Shown: positions 1-10,602 of the stretch, one piece after another
How the letters are laid out: the number at the start of each line of letters is the position of its first letter
Numbering within the stretch: the stretch's first letter is position 1
Source: Asparagopsis taxiformis
Lineage: Eukaryota; Rhodophyta; Florideophyceae; Bonnemaisoniales; Bonnemaisoniaceae
Direction: 5' to 3'
DNA: 64,000 nt
NCBI GenBank assembly: GCA_030407315.1
Contig: JALQPE010002610.1
Location: 1-64,000, forward strand
Notes under the pieces: model-generated
Told to the model about the DNA's origin: nothing
Database searches by the model: none
What the model saw: only the letters and a program-made list of their open reading frames with translations
Made by a program: the position numbers and the translations under genes

Positions 1-607
1 GCGCCAGAAAATTGTTCTTCCGTGCCCTGCGCAACCCAGCGCCAAGGTCCGCGTATTGTGAAACCTCCCCGGCTTGTCCGTCAAGTCTGCGAAACTTGAG
101 TGGGCGAACAATCCAGCAAGAGGCGGAGGAAGTCTTTGCCAGCGAGAGTAGTTTCGCGGGCGGCGCGACCTACGTTTCGACGTGTACCCATGTCACTAGA
201 ATCCTCCCAAGGGCTAGCGGTTTCGCGCAGATTGGCACGGTTGCGTCGTCAACGATCGGATTGCTGTGCGCCTGCGCTTATTCGTCATAATGGAATGAGT
301 GGAAATTCGGTACAGGATGGCGGACCGCTCGGCGAGACAGTCAAATTTTGACGACGTTATCTCGTGACGTTTGCACTCTTCGTGAGGACACTGGTTGATA
401 TCGAACGGAACAGTATACGGGTACACAGCACTGGAAAGGTCTTGAAACCCGTAACCGGTGTAGGTAATAGTTGTGACGGACGTAGCGTGGAAACAAATTT
501 AAAAAGATTGTGATTCCCTGTCTTTGAGGTTGTACTGCACGGCCGCAATGGCGGCTGTGATGCAGTCACATAGGTTGTCACAGGTGCATCACGCTTACCA
601 GGTGAGC
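1..607. other. Non-genic stretch, no recognised feature
   Basis: Short overlapping ORFs occur in several frames on both strands, but none shows a recognisable motif or a consistent coding frame. I see no RNA gene. The stretch precedes the first copy of the dispersed repeat family. Confidence 0.4.
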
Positions 608-619
608 GACATCGGACGG

Positions 620-812
620 CCACTGGACATGGGATGTCCAGCTCAGATGCATTGCTGGCCAGACCAGAAATTCTACAATTTCGGCAGCAAAAATAATTGC
701 AAAAAACATCGATTTGGGCGGTCGATTGTGCCGTACGCACACCCCCATCTCAAAAACATGTTCACATGTGCATGTTTTTGAGAATAGCCCAAATTTTAAT
801 TCAATCAGGATG
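620..812 (+). repeat. Dispersed repeat, isolated degenerate copy
   Basis: This is an isolated copy of the family that forms the arrays at 1825-2885 and 7430-8965. It keeps the GATGTCCAGCTCAGATGCA block, the ATCGATTTGGGCGGTCGATT block and the perfect 12-bp-stem hairpin (stems 749-760 and 771-782, loop TTCACATGTG). The 14-bp palindrome seen in better copies has lost one G here. The copy ends near ATTCAATCAGG. Confidence 0.85.
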
Positions 813-1112
813 CAGATATTCGTCTTCTGCATTGTCAGAACACATTCGTATAACCACATTTGGAGAACCTGAGCCCAGAGCTATCGGTTTTGGCGGGAGC
901 TAAGCCATATCTCATATAATCAGTAAACTACTTCCCGCCAGCTGAGTGGTGGAACCCTGCTATTTCTACCAACGAGACATACGGGGTGTCAACTCGGCAA
1001 TCGTATATGATTTGGGTGCTATTTATTCAAGAGACGATGGGCTTCGAAAAGGAGCCCAACACGTCTTCTTGTGATCCATGGGTATAGGACTACTCTATTT
1101 TCTCAGCTTCCA

Positions 1113-1345
1113 CCATAGCCTCCTCCACCCACCTCCGTTAATGGATCGAATATCCAACCGCACCTCAACATGCTTTTCTTCTCATCCATGGGTACTGACA
1201 TCTGCGAGATGTGAGTCACATGTTCTCCAGGCTTGCACCATAGCCTCCTCCACCACCTCCGTTAATGGCAACATGTGAGATGTCAAGTACCGGACAAGTT
1301 CTCCAGGCTTCCTCCGTAGCCACCTCCTCCACCTCCGTCTGTGGG
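1113..1345 (-). pseudogene. Three degenerate tandem repeats, possible glycine-rich coding remnant
   Basis: Three related blocks start near 1113, 1238 and 1314 on the plus strand, each a CCATAGCCTCCTCCACC-like run followed by CTCCGTTAATGG or a variant. Read on the minus strand, two of them give the same style of peptide: NGGGGGGYG followed by A/G-SLEN. The first has an extra base that breaks this frame, and the second runs into a stop soon after SLEN. This looks like a decayed glycine-rich repeat segment. With such low complexity, convergence of simple sequence cannot be excluded, and no complete gene is visible. Confidence 0.3.
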
Positions 1346-1824
1346 AATCACACAACAACACCACTGCGTCTTACCTCACATCCACATCTCTCCGGGATGA
1401 AACGGACGGACGACATAGGGTTGTAAGACGTTTAGAATCTTGTTAGAAAAAAGAAACGAAGAGAGAAGTTCTCTTTCATGGAATGATATCTCGTCCCTGT
1501 CGCAATATGTTCCATTTTCATTGTCTCGGGTTGCACAACCATCATGGGTGATCAAGGCCTGGATCGAACCCTCCGAGGGTCTTCGATGGATAGGACAGAT
1601 AGTGGAAGGCTTTTAAGCCTGTGACCAAGCGGCTATTGATTGGTTGGAGGAAGAAATTACAGAGGAAATATAGCTGAGTACGGTGCTCGCGATAGCTGTT
1701 GGTGTAAAGTCAAATATGTTTTTCGATTATTTTTCGTACGGAAATGCTTTCGAAAGACGATGGAGAGACATCGTCATGAAGGAGAGGATTCTTTTCTGCT
1801 TGTTAGAATCGTTTAGAGGATAGC

Positions 1825-2885
1825 TAATGCATTACTGGCCAGCCCAGAACTTGGTAGAATTTCGGGCAGGAAAAAAATTGCAAATTTTTATCGATTAGGC
1901 GGTCGAAAGTGCCGTACGGCACACCCCCATCTCAAAACATGTTCACATGTGCATGTTTTGAGAATAGCCCAAATTTTAATTCAAATCAGGTGTCTAATTT
2001 GGCCAAACGGCCCCAGGACCGCCGCGCCGCCGAGTGGGGTTGTCACTGGCTTCTGTAGCACTAACTGTAAGGCTAAATGGCGTCCGACGAAGGGTCAATT
2101 CAGGCTCAATACGCCAGGGACAGGTCTTGGTCCTTGTTCCATCATGGTCCCGCCTCACTCTCTCACGACCAACCTGAATGGACGTCCGGTGGAATGTCCA
2201 GCTCGATTCACTGCTGGCCAGCCCAGAAATTCTAAAATTTCGGCACAAAAAAATTGTAAAAAATCATCGATTTGGGCGGGTCGATTGTGCCGTACGGCAC
2301 CCCCCATCTCAAAAACATGTTCACATGTGCATTTTGTTGAGAATAGCCCAAATTTTAATTCAAATCAGGGTGTCTAATTTTTGCCACAACGGCCCCCGAA
2401 CCGGAGCCGCCGCCCCGAGCGGGGTCATCACTGGCTTCTGTAAGCACTAACTGTAAGGCTAAATGGCGCCGAAAGATGGGTCGATTCCAGGCTTCAAGCC
2501 TAAGTTATGCTAGGTACGCATCTTCTTCGTGTTTCATATGGTCCCGCCTTACTCCCTCAACACAAACACTACTCACCCATCACGTTACTCATATTCCGTG
2601 CACTTTATATTAGTAGTGATCCCGCCTGCTTAGTTACTGCAATGCGTGGATGTAGGCAGCACACGATCAACCTGAAATGGGCGTCCGGTGGATGTCCAGC
2701 TCGATTGCACTGCTGGCCAGCCAGAAATTCTAAAATTTCGGGCACAAAAAATCTTGCAAAAATCAACGATTTGGGCGGGTCGATTGTGCCGTACGGCACA
2801 CCCCCATCTCAAACATGTTCACATGTGCATGTTTTTGAGAATAGCCCAAATTTTAACTCAAATCAGGGTGTTCCCCGGATAAAGG
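1825..2885 (+). repeat. Dispersed repeat family, left tandem array
   Basis: Three consecutive units of a roughly 500-bp repeat: a partial unit from 1825, then units from about 2165 and 2663. The block CGACCAACCTGAA..GGACGTCCGGTGG recurs about 500 bp apart. Each unit holds the TGGCCAGCCCAGAA block, the ATCGATTTGGGCGG block, a GTGCCGTACGGCAC palindrome, the hairpin and the GGTGTCTAATTTGGCC block. The hairpin of the first unit (1931-1962) is one base pair shorter in both stems. The array lies just upstream of the gene at 3214, in the same orientation as the right-hand array at 7430-8965. Confidence 0.9.
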
Positions 2886-3213
2886 GGTGCTCGCAGCCGC
2901 CCCAAAAGCCGCCTAGCTTGACAGCTGTAATTTTAACACATTACACATCAAGGACACTGCCTGCTTCACGCCACCTCGTCAGGTTTCGAGAGCCCGACTC
3001 GGGCCCGTTCCGAACGGACACTCACATCTCGATTGCCTGTCTTGCATTCCAGCGGTCACGATAGGTGTGTACCTAACAAATTTCGGTTGTATTGTATTAT
3101 TATTTCCAGCGATTGGCGTTCACGACCATTCTTCAAGCAACGTGAAACCTACCATCCACATCACTCGAATACGTCAACGTCAACCATCTCTTTTACTTTC
3201 CAACTCAACAATC

Positions 3214-6200
3214 ATGGCGGATACGCATTTCAGCAGTTTGTTTTCAACGGTTTGCGGCGATCAAGTGAGCGCGTCAGCGGAGTCGCGCGGACTCAAGCGC
3301 GGCGTCGATGTCAATTTGTTTGCGGACGTGGACGGTGCGGCTGTGCATATTGGGACGGCTTCGGTGAGCACTGCTGGTGGCGATGTTGGCCTTCCGCGCA
3401 CGCTGCACAACCACAAGCTGCCGGAAACCGACGAGGCCGACTACATCGTCGTGCGCAACATTGCGACTAAGGACAAGTTCAAGGACCTCCCGTTCCCGTA
3501 CATGTTTGATGGCGCCGAGGGACCGCCGGAGACGATGGGGGAGCATACGCCGCGGCGTTTTACCCTTGGGATACTCGGATGATGCGCCCCGCTGCGGAGG
3601 ATGGCCCTAGCGACATTCGTACCCCTGCTGCAGCGTCAAACTTCAACGCAGCGACGAACCAGGCCAGCTCGGGACGGATGCCCAGTACCGGTCCGGCAGG
3701 CGAAATCACTGGTTCGGGGGGTACGAAGCATCCAGCACGCTCCGTCCCGGTTTCGGGAGGCACGAAGCGCCCTGCTCGCTCTGCAAGACCCTCCAGTGGA
3801 GGCACGAAGCACCCTGCTCGCTCCAACGTCACCGAAGCTACTACGCAGGACGTAACCGAAGTGGACGACGAACCGGAGGTGGCGGAAAGCATTCGTGAGC
3901 AGCAGGGGACGCAAATTACGGTGCCCAAGTTTGTGACGTCGGATTACGTCGGAGAAGGAGCGACTGTGCTGGTGAGGCAGCTAGTGGAACCGGCCGTGAC
4001 CCTTCGGGATGTGAAAGAAGACCACGTGGAGGACCTGCGCAACAATATGTTGGCTGTGGGGTATGTGAGCTCTTCGCGTATCACTGTGACGGTGCTGAGG
4101 TCGCAGAACACGCATCTGCCCGCCGACACGCGTCTGTTCCAGAATGGCAAATTCCATGCCAATGCGAACGTGACCGTGATCGACGGACTGCATCGTCTCA
4201 ATGCTATGCATAGCATTGCCGATGACTTCACGCGCGTCACCCGTATGCACAGAACCAAGCTGCCACAGGACGCAAACCGCTTGCGCTGGGTTACTCAGCC
4301 TCTGGATGTGTACTACCTTCGCCGCAAGGACGACAGTGATCTTCAGCCTCATGAGATCATCCACAAGAGTGCAGAGTCGAACCATACGACTGGGACGCAA
4401 CTGACGGAGCGCTCCCTGGTTCGAATCTTGTCGTCCATCCAGCAGTTCATCCGTACGATTGCTGTTGCAAATAACGTGGAAAACGCTGGCGACTTGCGTG
4501 AGTCTGATGTCATCCGAACATTGTTCGAGGCGCAGTTCATGGGGATGATGAATTCAACGAACACGGCCCGGCGGTGGACGCGTTTGGCTATAGCAACGCT
4601 GAAGCATCCTGTTCTCGACGAAGTGTTGCGTGAGCTGAACAATTCCGAGCGCCGCAACGAGATTGGGATAACGCACCTGGACCACAAGATAGTGCGCGAG
4701 TTGCTGGAAGAAAACTTTGTCTTCGTCTTGCGTGGTCTTTCGGAGTACTTGAACCCTGCTCATGGTGGACGTCCGGATGGACGCTTTGACGTGAACGACT
4801 TCTATACATACGTCCGTCGCGTGACTGCAATAGCAAATTCTCTGTACGCTGCGTATGGGCGCCCAAAGAGTATTATGCGCAAGTCATTTCTGAGCACAGA
4901 GATGGCAATTGGGTCGGTTAAGCAGCCGAAGGAGTTGCAATGGCATCTCACCAATGCCATTGCAATGTATAGAGGGGACGACCGGAGCAGTGAGGTTCGA
5001 ATGCGACGGAGAACCACGCGTTTACAGGATTTGGAAACGAACTTGAAAGAGTTTTTCAATCCGACATTGAAGAAGAAGACTAAGGCTCGACGCAAACGCC
5101 GCCCCTTCTGCTGCCAATGTGAGACTCACTCACAAGAAGCAGCGGAATGTCGAACATGAGCCTGCTTCGCATGGCATCCGCCGCCGTTCACAGCGACTTC
5201 GCTCGACGGGGAGCACACGCCTCGAGGAAGAAGAGCCGGTTGTGGTACAACAATCCGCCGGGGAAGAAGAGCAGGCCGTTGTTGATAAACCCACCGATCA
5301 ACAACAAGCCACTGCTTCCGGTGATGAGGTTGACGAAGACTCCGCCCGTTCCCCGATTCTGCCGTTGAGATTGTCCCCCAAGATAACCAACGTGCTGGTG
5401 CGACTCCCTCCAACCAAGAATCTGTCCATACCGCTTCGGACGAGGAAGACAAACAGGGTGCAGACGTGGGCCAAGTCGAAAGCAAGGGGGTCCGCGAAGT
5501 GACAATTACATTCACTGTTCCGGAAGGAGTGGAAGTCGATGAAGACGGTTACATCGTTCGTGACTCTCCTTCTGAACACGACCTCCTGTTCGACGACCGG
5601 ATGCCATCTCTTCCCGACGATTTCGAAGTCAAAGACCGAGCTGAAGGGCATCATCTGGCGCAGCGTCCCGCGGACGTCATCGCATCGGTGAGGGTTGGCT
5701 GTCTGCCCCCGATTGAGCTCAGGTTGTTATTGGAGAGTGTGGAAATCGATGAGGAGGGCAGAGAGGTGAGGTATTTGAAACAAGTGGCGATGGACCCTGT
5801 GTTTGAGGGGCTGCATATTCCGGAACAACATCGGGCTCGTCATCTTGTTTTCGAGATCGACACCATCTATCCGATGTTTTTCGCAGCGTGGAAGATGGCT
5901 GCCAAGGCGATGTGTGAGCCTACATCGACGTTTCTACCCTCGAGGCTGGACTTCGCCCAGGTTGCGCGAATGTCTACAAGCTGGAAGGATTCGTATGAGG
6001 CCGGCACTGGTATGGCGTACTTCCACAATTGCCGAACGGAAATCAACGAGCGAGGGTATACGGTGATGCACAATTTCGCGGATGTAAGCTACCTCGATGC
6101 GTCGGACAAGTTCCCATTTGACTTGGGTCTCATGGAAGAATTCCTAACCAGGAATTGTTTCGGTACTTTTGGGAACGTGGGAGGGGGAGGAGGTGCACAA

Positions 6201-7165
6201 GGACCCTGGGAACCGGCAGCTGTGGAGTCCCATTGTCAATACTGGGGACGATGAAACAGATGAGAAGAACCGGAATGAGGGGAGGGCTCGCTTCACGTCT
6301 ACGCGCCACTGCCTGGTTGACTATGCCGAGAACGATGAGACGCATATCGACCGTTCAAGTTTGTGACGCGGCGAGCCCTGCTGGATGTGTGGTTGGGAAT
6401 CCTTGTCCGGCTGATAGGGCTGGAGGAGTGCGGTTTACCGGGAGAAAAACTTGTCATGCCGGCATCTGGGGGACGGTTTTTGATAACGGGAAAGGGGTGT
6501 CCTCGGCAGGTCCCACACAATGATTTCCCTGTTCCTCCTCGCGACCGCAAAGATCAACTTCCGGGTTACTTTGTTATTGCCAACGGAGATGACCCATTCC
6601 CTATCTGGGTGTGTCCAGGGTCCCACAAGTACGTCTTTTCCAAAGCGCTGGAATTAGATATGTACGCCAAGACGATGAAGCTGAAGAAGGTAATCGTTCC
6701 GCCACGTTCAGTCTTCATCGGTCACGGCCATGTACAACATGCCGGGGCAGGGCATGTCGACAGAGTTGTGTCACACACGACAACGAGGTATCACACGTAT
6801 TTCAGGAATGCGTCGTATCCGATTCCCGACAATGTTTCGTTTGGTTTCATCAGGCGGTTGGGATTCGAAGAAGAAGTAATCGCCAATGCTCCGCGCCGGT
6901 CTGCCAGGCAAAGTCAACCGGCACCTGTCAATGTTCGCCACAAGACAGTTGTTCCCATCCCGGTCAAGAAAGATCGTAGGCCGAAGACAGGGCAACTCGG
7001 AATCATGCGGATGAAGACGACAGAAGCTCCCAAGAAGAGAACCCTCACACCGGTCAAAAATTCATCTTGAGCTATTCAACTCCACAGTTGCCGATAACGC
7101 CTATTCTGCCGGGAGATCCTGAATATAGTGAGGACGAAGAGGAAGAACAATTTTCCGACGGCTAG
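3214..7165 (+). pseudogene. Frame-broken ParB-like / 2OG-Fe(II) dioxygenase-like gene
   Basis: A coding trace runs from MADTHF (3214, good ATG context) to a TAG at 7163-7165, but it changes frame near 3577, 5100, 5345, 6165, 6355 and 7060. The 3214 frame ends at TGA 3580-3582, overlapping ATG 3579 as ATGA. Segment 3579-5159 has three copies of SGGTK[HR]PARS and then a ParB/sulfiredoxin-like core with IDGLHRL at about 4179-4199. A lysine/arginine-rich stretch and an acidic linker follow. Segments 5345-6160 and 6355-7070 form a PhyH/2OG oxygenase-like domain with ERGYTVMHNF, an HND iron-binding motif (near 6520), a distal GHVQHAG histidine (near 6730) and TRYHTYF. The natural C terminus is acidic (EDEEEEQF), in a third frame. 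I infer one ancestral protein of about 1300 residues, perhaps acting on DNA. It could instead be several overlapping genes, or carry assembly indels. Confidence 0.55.
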
Positions 7166-7429
7166 ATAGCTTAACAACTACTACTTTGGTAAACAATTAT
7201 CGAGAATATAATCATCTCCTTTATCACTTCAATCTATGAACCTAGTATAATGTACTTCCGTTCCATGCTTTCAAACTAGATTGTCCATTCCCTCGTGGGT
7301 TGGAGCATGATTTCCAGGACGATTCCCTCACATCTCTAGACTCGATGGTCTATGGTAGAAATAGCAGAACAATTGGGTTTGTACGTGCTTCATCGCCTAC
7401 TTGCTTCCGGTAATGGGTGGACGTGCACG
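7166..7429. other. Intergenic gap after the ParB-like gene
   Basis: AT-rich DNA lying between the TAG of the broken gene and the first unit of the right-hand repeat array. I see no gene or structured element in it. Confidence 0.4.
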
Positions 7430-7556
7430 ATACACGATCAACCTGAAATGGACGTCCGGTGGATGTCCAGCTCAGATGCATTGCTGGCCAGCCCAGAAAA
7501 CTCTACAATTCGGGCACAAAAAAATTTGCAAAAAACATCGATTTGGGCGGTCGATT

Positions 7557-7570
7557 GTGCCGTACGGCAC
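7557..7570. repeat. 14-bp perfect palindrome in the repeat unit
   Basis: GTGCCGTACGGCAC is identical to its own reverse complement. It sits 8 bp before the hairpin and recurs in several units (for example in the units at 2165, 2663 and 7937). Single-base changes disrupt it in the copies near 735, 1913 and 8560. Confidence 0.85.
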
Positions 7571-7578
7571 ACCCCCAT

Positions 7579-7612
7579 CTCAAAAACATGTTCACATGTG
7601 CATGTTTTTGAG
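7579..7612. repeat. Hairpin of the repeat unit (12-bp stem, 10-nt loop)
   Basis: CTCAAAAACATG (7579-7590) and CATGTTTTTGAG (7601-7612) are exact reverse complements around the loop TTCACATGTG. The same hairpin lies at 749-782 and in the unit at 7937. At 1931-1962 both stems have lost one A:T pair together, so pairing is kept. The loop varies at 8577-8608 (ACATCTG). Confidence 0.9.
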
Positions 7613-8965
7613 AATAGCCCAAATTTTAATTCAAATCAGGGTGTCTAATTTGGCCACAACGGCCCCAGGAACCGGAGCCGCCGCCCCGAGCGGGGTCATC
7701 ACTGGCTTCTGTAAGCACTAACTGTAAGCCAAAATCGCGTCTTACGAAGGTTCGATTCCAGGCTTGAAGCCTAAGTTATGCTTGGGGACATCTTTTTCCC
7801 TGTTTCATCATGGTCCGCCTTACTCCCTCAACACAAACACTACTCACCTATCACGTTACTCATATTCCGTGTACTTTGTATTAGTAGTGAACCGCTGGCT
7901 TAGTTTCTGCAATGCGTGGATGTAGGCAGCACACGACCAACCTGAAATGGACGTCCGGTGGATGTCCAGCTCAGATGCATTGCTGGCCAGCCAGAAAATT
8001 CTACAATTTCGGGCACAAAAATATTGCAAAAAACATCGATTTGGGCGGTCGATTGTGCCGTACGGCACACCCCCATCTCAAAAACATGTTCACATGTGCA
8101 TGTTTTTGAGAATAGCCCAAATTTTAATTCAAATCAGGGGTCTAATTTGGCCACAACGGCCCCAGGAACCGACCGCCGCCCCGAGCGGGGTCATCACTGG
8201 CTTCTGTAAGCACTAACTGTGAGGCTAAATGGCGCCGAAAGATGGGTCCGATTCCAGGCTTCAAGCCTAAGTTATGCTAGGTACGCATCTTCTTCCGTTT
8301 GTTTCATAATGGTCCCGCCTTACTCCCTCAACACAAACACTACTCACCTATCACGTTACTCATATTCCGTGTACTTTGTATTAGTAGTGAACCCGCTGGC
8401 TTAGTTTCTGCAATGCGTGGATGTAGGCAGCACACGACCAACCTGAATGGACGTCCGGTGGATGTCCAGCTCAGATGCACTGCTGGCCAGCCCAGAAATT
8501 CTAAATTTCGGGCACAAAAAACTTGCAAAAATCAACGATTTGGGCGGTCGATTGTGGCCGTACGGCACACCCCCATCTCAAAAACATGTTCACATCTGCA
8601 TGTTTTTGAGAATAGCCCAAATTTTAATTCAAATCAGGGTGTCTAATTTGGCCACAACGGCCCCAGGAACCGACCGCCGGCCCCGATCGGGGGCCATCAC
8701 TGGCGTCTGTAAGCACCAACTGTAAGCCGGAGCCGGCTGCCGCCCCGATCGGGGCTATCACTGGCTTCTATTAGCACCAACTGTAAGCCAAAATCGCGTC
8801 TCACGAAGGGTCGATTTCAGGCTCAACACGTCAGGGAAAGGTCTTGGTCCTTGTTTCATCATGGTCCCGCCCCACCTCTCTCGCGACCAACCTGAAATGG
8901 ACGTCGGTGGATGTCCAGCTCGATTGCATTGCTGGCCAGCCCAGAAATTCTAAAATTTCCGAAAA

Positions 8966-9292
8966 ATCAATTTGGGGGCCCAGCATCTCCTGTGCCGAAA
9001 TTCCCGCACTCACTTCTGATATACGTCTAGACTTGTTTCCCACTTGTACGCATCAGGGAAGGCGTCACGGAAGGTTGACACTACGCTACTTGTGTACCGC
9101 GTCGTCTGAAATAGCGAGTAGTGTTTGTTGTATAGTTGTGGGTATGCGTCTAGTGTTTGTAAAGCTTGCCGAACGGGATAGGGATGTGGGTGGCCCTATT
9201 TTATGAATACATGAGTACCAATATTCAGGGTTGACAAAGCGGAAAGGCATAGGCTCATACATGTTTGAGATTGCATAGTAGAGAAAATATTT
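8966..9292. other. Non-genic gap
   Basis: No recognisable gene lies between the end of the right repeat array and the purine-rich block. The short ORFs here carry repeat-derived sequence or no motif. Confidence 0.35.
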
Positions 9293-10250
9293 TCATCGAA
9301 ATTTACATGGAGCTGATGGAGGTTTTAAGGATGAGGTATGAGAGGAAGAAAATTCTTCTGTGGTATGAGGATGTGTTCTTGTGGGGGATGGAATCTTGGG
9401 ATGGTACAGGGGGAGGTGGAAATGTACGGAGTGCGGGTTTAGAATGGATTGTGATTCGGAGAGGAGTGCCGACAAGCATATTATGGGGATTGGGGAGACG
9501 CTGCGGGGTGTTGGGGTAGTGAGGGCGGAGGAGGTGTTTAGGTGGGACCGTAGGAGGGTGCGGTTGAAGGCGCCGAGAGGAGGGGGTTTTTTAGGAAGTG
9601 AGGAGAAAGAAGGGGAGGGGGTGGCGTCTGTTCTGGCTGTGGTGAGTGGGGATGTGATGGAGAAGAAGGGGTTTTTGTATTTGGGGAGGGAGGGGAGTGG
9701 GAGAAGGGTGCGAAGTGGGGGGTTGATATGTGTTTCAGAGCGGGGAGGTTTCTGGGGATACGGCGGGGGAGCCACCCCGCAGTGCGGAGCGTGGGCCGGT
9801 GGTGGTGGTGTATACGGTATCGAAGATGCGGATGGCGTGGGGGCATGGAGCAGCTGAGGGAGGGAGGGGTGGAGCAGGTCGGGTACGGGATGGGGAGTGA
9901 GAGGTTTTGGAAGAGTAAGCTGCAGGGGAAGTTTGTGTAGAGGGCGAAGGAGAGGGGTTGAGGGTAGAGGAGAGAGGGTACTGAAGAACAATACGTTTCA
10001 AAGGTGATGGGGGAGAGCATGGTCGAGGAGATAGGGGGTGTTTTGCCCTATTCTGAGGTAGTATGAGGACTGGTTATACGAAATCTGTACGGTAGAGCAG
10101 AAAAGTAGGTATGGAATGGAGGTGTGCACCGTGGAAGCGGGGATAGGTATCTGAAAATGCGTGCTAGAGTGGTATTGGGGGTGTTTGAGGTACAGTACGG
10201 GGGAGGTGAGCACCAACAGGAAGGGGGTGTGAGCGAGAGGATGAAAAAAT
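9293..10250 (+). other. Purine-rich (G-rich) strand-asymmetric block, about 950 bp
   Basis: The plus strand is dominated by G and A, with frequent GGGG, GGAGG and GGTGG runs, whereas the flanking DNA is mixed. Long ORFs are open on both strands because stops are rare in such sequence. The minus-strand ORF reads as a Pro/Ser/Thr string. The plus frame 9381-9857 contains a cysteine/histidine cluster (KCTECGF..DCDSERSADKHI) resembling a zinc finger, followed by Gly/Arg-rich sequence. I cannot say whether that frame is a real gene. Runs of G make quadruplex formation plausible. Confidence 0.45.
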
Positions 10251-10279
10251 TAAAGACGAAATTGGAGTCGACCGACAAG

Positions 10280-10602
10280 GAAAAATAGAGTGGTCGCCGT
10301 GATGGATGCGGACATCCATGTCGAGCACGGCGGCAGAAATTTCTGGGGTCGAAATTTTTGAATTTCTGAACCGGCGCCCGTCCTAGGTGGACATAGACAT
10401 GGCGGAAGTCCATCCCGAGGGGGACATCCGTGGTACTAGAAACATTGAATGTCGCCCTAGTAATACTAGACGTACTAGACCGCATGGACGTCCAGTTCTA
10501 GGCGGACATCCAAAAATACTGGAGAACATGGACGTCCGCCTAGTAATACTAGGTGTACTAGAGGTTGTGGACGTCCGCGTCCATTTCCGAGAACACAGAC
10601 GA
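10280..10602. repeat. Local repeat with GGACGTCC and CCTAGTAATACTAG motifs
   Basis: CCTAGTAATACTAG occurs at about 10456 and 10539, 83 bp apart, each followed by GTACTAGA and then TGGACGTCC. CATGGACGTCC recurs, and GGCGGACATCC lies in inverted relation to it. The GGACGTCC...GATGTCC words echo the dispersed repeat family. The block abuts exactly the point where the retroelement fragment at 10603 loses similarity to the complete copy, so it marks an insertion or rearrangement junction. Confidence 0.6.

Larger units (their letters stand above)
7430..8965 (+). repeat. Dispersed repeat family, right tandem array
   Basis: Units begin at about 7432, 7937, 8433 and 8880, spaced 450-505 bp apart. The last is truncated after the TGGCCAGCCCAGAAATTC block. 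The spacer carries ACTCCCTCAACACAAACACTAC and TATTAGTAGTGA blocks, also present in the left array. A short partial duplication (CGATCGGGG..CACTGGC..TAAGCACC) sits at about 8680-8790. Neighbouring units differ mostly by single-base indels, many of them in homopolymers. I see no ORF or transposase in the unit. Confidence 0.9.

Noticed and set aside
1825..2885. CRISPR-like array
   Set aside because: The units are about 500 bp long, without short spacers, and the genome is eukaryotic.
6163..6359. Intron joining the two oxygenase segments of the ParB-like gene
   Set aside because: A GT...AG pair exists, but its length (197) does not join the frames, and the skipped segment itself reads as good coding sequence in frame 1.
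7699..7770. A tRNA gene or tRNA-derived SINE in the repeat unit (GGTTCGATTCC near 7749)
   Set aside because: The B-box-like word is exact in one copy only, the T stem does not pair, and no good A box lies at the right distance.
7430..8965. Hammerhead-type ribozyme (retrozyme) in the tandem units
   Set aside because: I found no CTGATGA...GAAA core in the unit on either strand by eye.
9293..9991. 232-codon proline-rich ORF on the minus strand
   Set aside because: It is the complement of a purine-rich stretch with few stops; composition alone explains it.
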